A stretch of 64,000 nucleotides of DNA from JALYZC01 sp963725645 (GTDB lineage Bacteria; Actinomycetota; Thermoleophilia; Solirubrobacterales; Solirubrobacteraceae), in NCBI GenBank assembly GCA_963725645.1, contig CAVRZD010000002.1:248001-312000 (forward strand), read 5' to 3'. Numbering within the stretch: position 1 is the stretch's first letter; every line of letters begins with the position of its first letter. The notes beneath the pieces were generated by a model. It was not told where the DNA came from, searched no databases, and was given only the letters and a program-made list of their open reading frames with translations. Below are positions 58,747 to 64,000 of this stretch, in pieces. Made by a program: the position numbers and the translations under genes.

Positions 58747-59864
58747 TGCCCGAGCCGGACTTCGCCGCCGAGGGCCTGCTCAAGGGCCTGCGCGGGACGC
58801 AGCGCGAGGCGCGGCTGGACCTGCTGCGCCAGCTGCACGAGGCCGGCGTGCCGCTCGAGGAGCTCAAGAAGGCGGCGGCGGAGGACCGGCTGGCGCTGCT
58901 GCCGGTGGAGATGGTGCTGGCGCGCGAGGGCAAGTACTCGGCCCGCGAGCTGGCCGCGGCGGCAGGCCAGGACGTCGAGGCGCTGCGGCGCCAGTGGCAG
59001 GCACTCGGCCTGTCGATGCCGGACGACCCCGACGCTAAGGCGTTCAGCGACGACGACCTCGACGCCGCCCGGCGAGCGAAGGCGATCACCGAGGCCGGCT
59101 TCCCCGAGGAGGGCCGTCTCGAGGTCAGCCGCATGATCGGGGAGGCGATGTCGCGCGTGGCCGCCGCGGTGCGCAACCTCGTGGCCGAGAGCCTGATCCG
59201 TCCGGGCGACACCGAGCGGGACCTCGGGCTCCGCTACGCCGAGATCGCGCGCGAAACGGCGCCGCTGCTCGGGCCCACGCTCGAGTACGTGCTCAACCAG
59301 CACCTCGTGGAGCAGATCCGCGGCGACGTGATCAGCCGCGCCGAGCTCCAGAGCGGCCAGCTGCTGCCCGACGCGCGCGACATGGCGATCTGCTTCGCGG
59401 ACCTCTCCGGCTTCACGCGCCTCGGCGAGAGCGCTCCGGTGGAGGAGGTCGGCGCCGTGGCCGGCCGGCTCGCGGTCCTCGCCTCCGAGGCGGCCGGCGG
59501 GCCCGTGCGCCTGATCAAGACGATCGGCGACGCCGCCATGCTCGTCTCGCCGCAGGCGCCGCCGCTCGTCGAGGCCGCCCTGTCGCTCGTCGATGCGGCG
59601 GAGGCGGAGGGCGAGGACTTCCCCCAGCTCCACGCGGGGATCGCCCTGGGCGCGGCCGTGTCGCGCGGGGGCGACTGGTACGGCCACAGCGTCAACCTGG
59701 CCAGCCGGATCGCTGCGATTGCCTGGCCCGGAAGCGTGCTGTGCGACGCCGCGGTCCACGACGCCGCACCCGACGCCTTCCGGTGGTCGTTCGCCGGCGA
59801 GCGACGGTTGAAGGGCGTCAAGCGGCCGGTCCGGCTGTGGCGCGCCCGCCGGCCCGTTACCTGA
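58746..59864 (+). CDS. Rv1264-like adenylyl cyclase with helical autoinhibitory N-terminus
   Basis: 372 residues. The N-terminal ~200 residues are helical and resemble the pH-sensing regulatory domain of mycobacterial Rv1264 (GLLKGLRG near the start, MVLAREGKYSARELAAAAG, PGDTERDLGLRYAEI). The cyclase domain (~210-365) has both metal Asp (CFADLSGF, IKTIGDAAML), the adenine-specifying Lys of KTIGD, and VNLASR with Asn and Arg. No membrane segment. Its ATG overlaps the ddl stop (TGATG), so it is the distal gene of the pknB operon. cAMP production in response to pH is a fair prediction. Confidence 0.92.
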   Translation: MPEPDFAAEGLLKGLRGTQREARLDLLRQLHEAGVPLEELKKAAAEDRLALLPVEMVLAREGKYSARELAAAAGQDVEALRRQWQALGLSMPDDPDAKAFSDDDLDAARRAKAITEAGFPEEGRLEVSRMIGEAMSRVAAAVRNLVAESLIRPGDTERDLGLRYAEIARETAPLLGPTLEYVLNQHLVEQIRGDVISRAELQSGQLLPDARDMAICFADLSGFTRLGESAPVEEVGAVAGRLAVLASEAAGGPVRLIKTIGDAAMLVSPQAPPLVEAALSLVDAAEAEGEDFPQLHAGIALGAAVSRGGDWYGHSVNLASRIAAIAWPGSVLCDAAVHDAAPDAFRWSFAGERRLKGVKRPVRLWRARRPVT

Positions 59865-61377
59865 ACAGGAAGATCTCGGCGACCTTGGCCTGGCCCGACG
59901 GCGGGAGCCGGGTGATCCAGAGCAGGTAGTAGCGGTACGGATGCCCGGCCGTGTTGAGCGCGATCTTCACCGTGCGCTCGGTGATCTTCCGCGGTCCGGC
60001 GACGAGCGTGAAGGTCCGCTCCTGCTCGGGCGGGTCGGTGGCGCTGCGCGAGGGCCGGCGGTCGGACGCGAAGACCTCCGCCGTGAAGCCCGGCTCCGGT
60101 GTGTCCACCTGCATCGACTTCGCGGCCACGCCGGGGTCGGCGTCGACGTAGATGCCGACGCCGGCCTTCGGCAGCTGCGCGCCCGGGCCGTAGCGACTCG
60201 GTGTTCCAGGTCGTGGCCGGATTGCGGTCGAGCGCGAAGTCGGCCTGCGCGGGGTGCTCGCTCTGGCGGAATGCCGAGCGGGTCGAAGTCCGACGCGCCG
60301 TCCTGCTTGAGCGAGATCGCCTGGAGGCCCTTCGGGGCCTCGGCGCGCTGGGTGCCCGTGCCTCGCTCGGCGCGCTCGGCTGAGCGCGACGATGACCACC
60401 ACCGCGGCCGTCACGGCCAGGAGCACCCCGAGCACCAGCCACCCGGGGTGGCGGAGCGCGCAGGGGGAGCCGCCGCTGGGTGCGCTCGGGGAGCGTTCGC
60501 AGCACCGCCGTGGCCTCTCCCGTCGCCCCGCCGGCGCGCGAGGTCTCGATCGCGAGCACGTCCTCGAGGTCGGCGATCAGCTCGAGATCGTCGGCGTACC
60601 GCCAGTCGAGGTCCTTGGCGGTGGCGCGGTCGAGCACGGCCGCCAGCGCGGACGAGACCTCCGGACGCAGTCGCTGCACGTCGGGCAGCGCCTCGCGGAC
60701 GTGCTTCATCGCCACGGCGACCTGGTTCTCGCCCTTGAACGGGACCTCGCCGGTGAGCATCTCGAACAGCACGATGCCCAGCGAGTAGAGGTCGGACTGG
60801 CCGGTGACCTCGTGGCCGAGCGCCTGCTCGGGGGAGACGTAGTCGGTCGTGCCCAGCACGCGGCCGTCGGCCGTCAGGCCCTCCTGGTCGAGCGTGCGGG
60901 CGATGCCGAAGTCCGTCACCTTCGCGCTGCCCTCCGCGTCGATCAGGACGTTCTGGGGCTTGACGTCGCGGTGGACGATGTGGCGCTGATGCGCGACGCC
61001 GAGCGCGCGCGCGATCTCGATCGCGTAGGCGACCGCCTCGGCGACGGGGAGGCGGCCCATGCGGCGGATGCGGTCCTTCAGCGTCTCGCCCTCGACGTAC
61101 TCGAAGACGATGTAGGGGCGTCCCGTCGTCCTCGCCCGCGTCGATGACGCTGACGATGTGGGGGTGCGAGAGCTGGGCGACGGCGCGGGCCTCGCGGCGG
61201 AAGCGCTCGAGCTGGTCGGAGTCGGCCGCGATCTCGCGGTGCATGAGCTTGATGGCCACCGTGGCGCTCGAGCGTCATGTCGAAGCGCGCGGTAGACCGT
61301 CGACATGCCGCCCGCGCCGATCTGCTCGTCGAGCCGGTAGCGGCCGTTAGAGCTGGGTGCCGACGAGCGTGCGCCAT
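59857..61377 (-). CDS. membrane Ser/Thr protein kinase, nine apparent +1 frameshifts
   Basis: The protein can be read only by following nine single-base insertions (about 61373, 61349, 61285, 61260, 61121, 60454, 60371, 60267 and 60194). In order: NGRYRLDEQIGAGGMSTVYR, RFDMTLERH, VAIKLMHREIAADSDQLERF, PYIVFEYVEGETLK, HRDVKPQNVLID, TDFGIART, a membrane helix (GWLVLGVLLAVTAAVVVIVA), and an extracytoplasmic domain (HPAQADFALDRNPATTWNTE) ending AEIFLFR. That last part resembles a discoidin/F5_F8-type domain. The corrected length is ~503 residues, and the net shift of nine keeps start and stop in register. Confidence 0.75.
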
Positions 61378-61399
61378 CGCTGCGCTCTATTTTGCGCTG

Positions 61400-62220
61400 G
61401 TGAGCGGCATCCATGCGTCCTACTACACCGATCCGGCCTCTCCGGACTCCTGGGGGCTCGAGCCGTCGCTGCGGCGGCTCGCGGTCGAGTTGGGCGACCA
61501 GCTCTCGATCGACCGGTGATGAGCGGCCTCGCGAGGGAATTCGGGGAGCCGCTGACGCAGGTCTCGGCCTGGCTCGAGGTTGCGGACGCGACCGGCATGC
61601 CGGTCGACCCGCGGCTGTGGCTGGCCTCGCCGCCCGGCTCGTCGTACCCCGCCTGCATGGCCGTGAAGGCCGCCGCCGAGCAGGGGCGCGAGATCGAGGC
61701 GGCGTACCTGCGCCGGCTGCGCGAGGGCTTCGCCTGCGGCCGGCGCAAGCTCGACACGCGCGACGCCCTGGTCGCCGAGGCGCGCGCGGTGCCGGGCTGC
61801 GACGTCGAGCGCTTCGCGGTGGACCTGGGTTCGCACGCCGTGGTCGAGGCCTTCGGCGCGGACCTGGAGCGCGCGGGCGCCGTCGAGGGTGCGACGCGCG
61901 ACGCCGGCACCGAGCGGGCGCGCATTCCCTCGCTGGAGCTCCGGGGCGAGGACGGGGAGGTCCATGCGGTCCACGGCTGCGCGTCCTACGACGAGCTGCG
62001 CGCCGCGGCGCAGGCGGCCGGCGCGGCCTTCGACGGCGCTGCGGGGCACCCGGGCGTGGAGGAGGCGCTGGCGCGCTTCGGGACGCTCGCGACGGTGGAG
62101 GTCGCTGCCGTGTGCGATCTGCCGGGCCCGCGGGCCGCGGCCGAGCTCTGGCGCCTGGCCGGGGAGTGGCGGGTGCGCTCGGACCGCCAGCTCACCGGCG
62201 AGCTGTGGTCCGCGTCCTGA
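61400..62220 (+). CDS. DsbA/FrnE-like thioredoxin-fold protein lacking the CxxC pair, frameshifted
   Basis: The N-terminal part (SYYTDPASPDSWGLEPSLRR) and the main part (VMSGLAREFGEPL, then SSYPACMAVKAAAEQG and CDVERFAVDLGS) lie in different frames, joined near 61514-61520 by a one-base loss or a two-base gain. The fold and order match DsbA-family (DSBA oxidoreductase/FrnE) proteins. The usual CPWC/CPxS site reads ASPDSW, so both redox cysteines are absent. GTG 61400 is the likely start. It is divergent from the broken kinase and convergent with the lipase. Confidence 0.65.
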
Positions 62221-63441
62221 TCAGCGCACCGTGAAGACGCGGCGCGCGGAGACCGTGCGGCCGCTCGCGTCCTTGCCGCTGGCGACGGCCCAGTAGCGCC
62301 CCGCCGCGAGCACCCGGCCCAGCCGCAGCGTCAGATGGCGGCCGCGGGAGATGACGAGGAGCGGCGACCTGGCGACGACGCGCCCGCGCGGGCTGCCGGC
62401 GCGCAGCGTCACCCGCACGCGGCGCACGCGCACGCCGTTGCCCTGGAGCAGGAGCCGCAGGCGCCGGTGGTTGACCGTGAGGCGCGCGACTCGGGCGAAG
62501 GACAGCCGTGCGCGCTTCGCACGCCCCCCGCCGCCGCTCCCGGCCGCGGCGATCGAGTCCGAGTCGGGGAAGGTCGCGAGCGCGGCGCCGGTGCAGTCGG
62601 GGGTGAACCGGGGGTCGGCGGGTCCCGGGCGCCCGAACGCGTTGAGCATCCATTGCACCGCGACCTTGTCCTCCGGGAAGAACACGTGGTCGGTAAGGTC
62701 GTTCGGGCACTTGTCCTGGAGCAGGACGTTGACGACGCGCCCGTCGGCGGTCGTGGGCAGGAACTCCGACTGGTACGGGGTGACGACCTCGTCGTGGTTG
62801 GTCTCCAGCACCGTGTAGCTGACCGGCGCGGGCGTCTGGTCGCCCGCGTTGAGCTGCTGCATGAAGGGCGAGCCCGCGGCCTGTTGCGCGCATGCCGTGC
62901 AGCCGAGCAGCCCGGCGGGCGGCGCGAGCGGGGTGTCGGTCCCGTGGTTGGACGGCGAGAAGCCGACGAGGTCGTCGATCTTCGAGGCGCCCCCGAGGAA
63001 CTTGATGTAGTAACGCGGCATCATCCCGCCCTGCGAGTGGCCCACGATGGTCACCTTGCTCGCGCCGGTGGCGGCGAGCACGTGGTTGATGAAGGTCTGG
63101 AGCTGGCGCGCCGATGTCGGGATGTCGCCAACCGCGTTGACGCCCGGGATCGGGCTGTTGCCGTAGTCAAGCGCGAAGACGCAGTAGTGCAGGCGCTCCA
63201 GCGCGCCGGCGACCGTGTCCCACAGCACGCCCATGTTGCCGAACGTGCCGTGGACGATCACGACGGGGTAGGGATGGCGGGCCGGCGGCCTGCACGAGAA
63301 GTCGTTCGCGCCCGGCGGGGGCGTGCCCTGCGGCGGCAGCGGCTCCTCGGCGCCCGCCGCGGCGGGCGCGAGCGCGCAGGCCACCAGCGCGACCGTAACG
63401 GCGGCGCGAGCGGCGCGTCCCCTACCTCTACGCGTACGCAT
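62221..63441 (-). CDS. secreted triacylglycerol lipase/esterase (alpha/beta hydrolase) with C-terminal beta domain
   Basis: 406 residues from ATG 63441. Arg-rich signal peptide (RTRRGRGRAARAAVTVALVA), then an alpha/beta hydrolase of the class-2/EstA lipase type: YPVVIVHGTFGNMGVLWDTV with the oxyanion HG, catalytic GHSQGGMMPRYYIKF, then ETNHDEVVTPY (Asp region) and LTDHVFFPE (His). Four Cys suggest disulfides. The C-terminal ~110 residues form an Ig-like Arg-rich beta domain ending RRVFTVR. It is an exported enzyme for acyl-ester hydrolysis. Confidence 0.88.
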   Translation of the reverse strand: MRTRRGRGRAARAAVTVALVACALAPAAAGAEEPLPPQGTPPPGANDFSCRPPARHPYPVVIVHGTFGNMGVLWDTVAGALERLHYCVFALDYGNSPIPGVNAVGDIPTSARQLQTFINHVLAATGASKVTIVGHSQGGMMPRYYIKFLGGASKIDDLVGFSPSNHGTDTPLAPPAGLLGCTACAQQAAGSPFMQQLNAGDQTPAPVSYTVLETNHDEVVTPYQSEFLPTTADGRVVNVLLQDKCPNDLTDHVFFPEDKVAVQWMLNAFGRPGPADPRFTPDCTGAALATFPDSDSIAAAGSGGGGRAKRARLSFARVARLTVNHRRLRLLLQGNGVRVRRVRVTLRAGSPRGRVVARSPLLVISRGRHLTLRLGRVLAAGRYWAVASGKDASGRTVSARRVFTVR

Positions 63442-63443
63442 CT

Positions 63444-64000
63444 CTAGGGAAACTGTAGCCCGAACGAGGGCAGCGAAACTCCGCCTGCCGCATCGGTGAC
63501 CCGGCCGATCACCGCCGCGCCGGGATGGTGGCGTTCCAGGGCGGCGACGGCGTCGGCGGCGCGGTCGGCCGGGACGACGCAGCAGAACCCGCAGCCCATG
63601 TTGAACACGCGCCACATCTCCCGTGGCTCGATCCCCCCGCGCTGAGCGATCAGGGCGAACACGCCGGGCACGGGCAGCGGCGCGTCGAGCTCGAACCCCA
63701 CGCCCTCGGAGAGTCGCAGCAGGTTGAGCACACCGTCGCCGGTGACGTGCGCGAGGCCGTGGACGGGCATGTCGCCGCGCAGCAGCTCCAGCACCGCGCG
63801 TACGTAGATGACGGTCGGCTCGAGCAGGGCGTCGGCGACGGTCGCGCCGCCCAGCTCGGCCGGCCGGTCGTCGAGCGCCAGGCCGCCCTCCTCCAGCAGC
63901 ACGCGCCGCGCAAGCGTGTAGCCGTTGGAGTGCGGGCCCGACGCGGGCAGGCCCACGACCGCGTCGCCCGGGGCGCACGCGGCGCCGGTCACGAGCGTGT
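63444..64000 (-). CDS. purM: phosphoribosylformylglycinamidine cyclo-ligase (AIR synthetase), C-terminal part
   Basis: The gene enters from the right edge; only its last ~185 residues are present. VVGLPASGPHSNGYTLARRV, then GLAHVTGDGVLNLLRL, EPREMWRVFNMGCGFCCVVP and HHPGAAVIGRVTD are typical PurM C-terminal blocks. It makes AIR in purine synthesis. It lies 2 bases upstream of the lipase start on the same strand, so they may share a transcript. Confidence 0.93.
   Translation of the reverse strand, partial: TLVTGAACAPGDAVVGLPASGPHSNGYTLARRVLLEEGGLALDDRPAELGGATVADALLEPTVIYVRAVLELLRGDMPVHGLAHVTGDGVLNLLRLSEGVGFELDAPLPVPGVFALIAQRGGIEPREMWRVFNMGCGFCCVVPADRAADAVAALERHHPGAAVIGRVTDAAGGVSLPSFGLQFP

Noticed and set aside
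1..64000. CRISPR array, rRNA genes or a complete prophage.
   Set aside because: No regularly spaced direct repeats, no 16S/23S signatures and no phage structural or integrase genes were found on reading both strands.

Overview
The window looks like a chromosomal segment of a high-GC actinobacterium, most likely of the class Thermoleophilia (Solirubrobacterales-like); that placement is inference. It rests on the actinobacterial replication-origin neighbourhood, the actinobacterial fhaA-fhaB-pstP-ftsW/rodA-pbpA-pknB operon, many GTG/TTG starts, and a family of secreted Arg/Ser/Gly-rich proteins.

Layout. 1-3.3 kb: end of a type II aromatic polyketide cluster (patatin-like hydrolase, acyl carrier protein, TcmN-type aromatase/cyclase, TcmI-type cyclase, PPOX/cyclic-nucleotide-binding fusion, flavin reductase). 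3.4-8.3 kb (minus): antiporter with USP domains, fabD and a FecR-like secreted protein. 8.4-26.2 kb: a signalling island with four Ser/Thr kinases (FHA, plain, plain, GAF), one soluble class III cyclase, two CHASE2-type cyclases and five more FecR-like secreted proteins, plus a DUF3307 membrane protein, a CorA transporter and a small secreted protein. 26.2-30.4 kb: a degraded accessory patch (IS3 and IS110 remnants, a decayed secreted-protein gene, a lower-GC DUF1801 gene, a methyltransferase, two small unknowns) ending at tRNA-Ile(GAT). 30.5-45.1 kb: origin region, parB-parA-rsmG-(LAGLIDADG-like)-jag-yidC-yidD-rnpA-rpmH on the minus strand, diverging from dnaA-dnaN-recF-dciA-gyrB-gyrA on the plus strand. 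45.1-48.7 kb: tiny ORF/terminator locus, HNH protein, pheA, DUF4446 and an anchored CARDB-like protein. 48.8-61.4 kb: cell-wall signalling locus (membrane kinase, fhaA, fhaB, pstP, ftsW/rodA, pbpA, pknB with four PASTA domains, ddl, an Rv1264-like adenylyl cyclase, and a convergent kinase). 61.4-64 kb: DsbA-like protein, secreted lipase and the 3' part of purM.

How it fits together. Seven Ser/Thr kinases, four nucleotide cyclases, one PP2C phosphatase, three FHA proteins and one cyclic-nucleotide-binding protein lie within 64 kb. The candidate undescribed system is the 3.4-26.2 kb island: six secreted proteins share a two-block FecR-like module joined to unrelated flanking domains, interleaved with two cyclases that carry a large extracytoplasmic CHASE2 domain. 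Both CHASE2 transcription units begin with the same 11-bp promoter element. A model in which FecR-like proteins present extracytoplasmic signals to CHASE2 cyclases is inference.

Quality caveat. From about 30.5 kb onward several conserved genes (parB, dnaA, gyrA, DUF4446, the 59.9-61.4 kb kinase, the DsbA-like gene) are broken by single-base indels, almost all +1 insertions. Since they hit essential genes, they more likely reflect sequence error than real pseudogenes.
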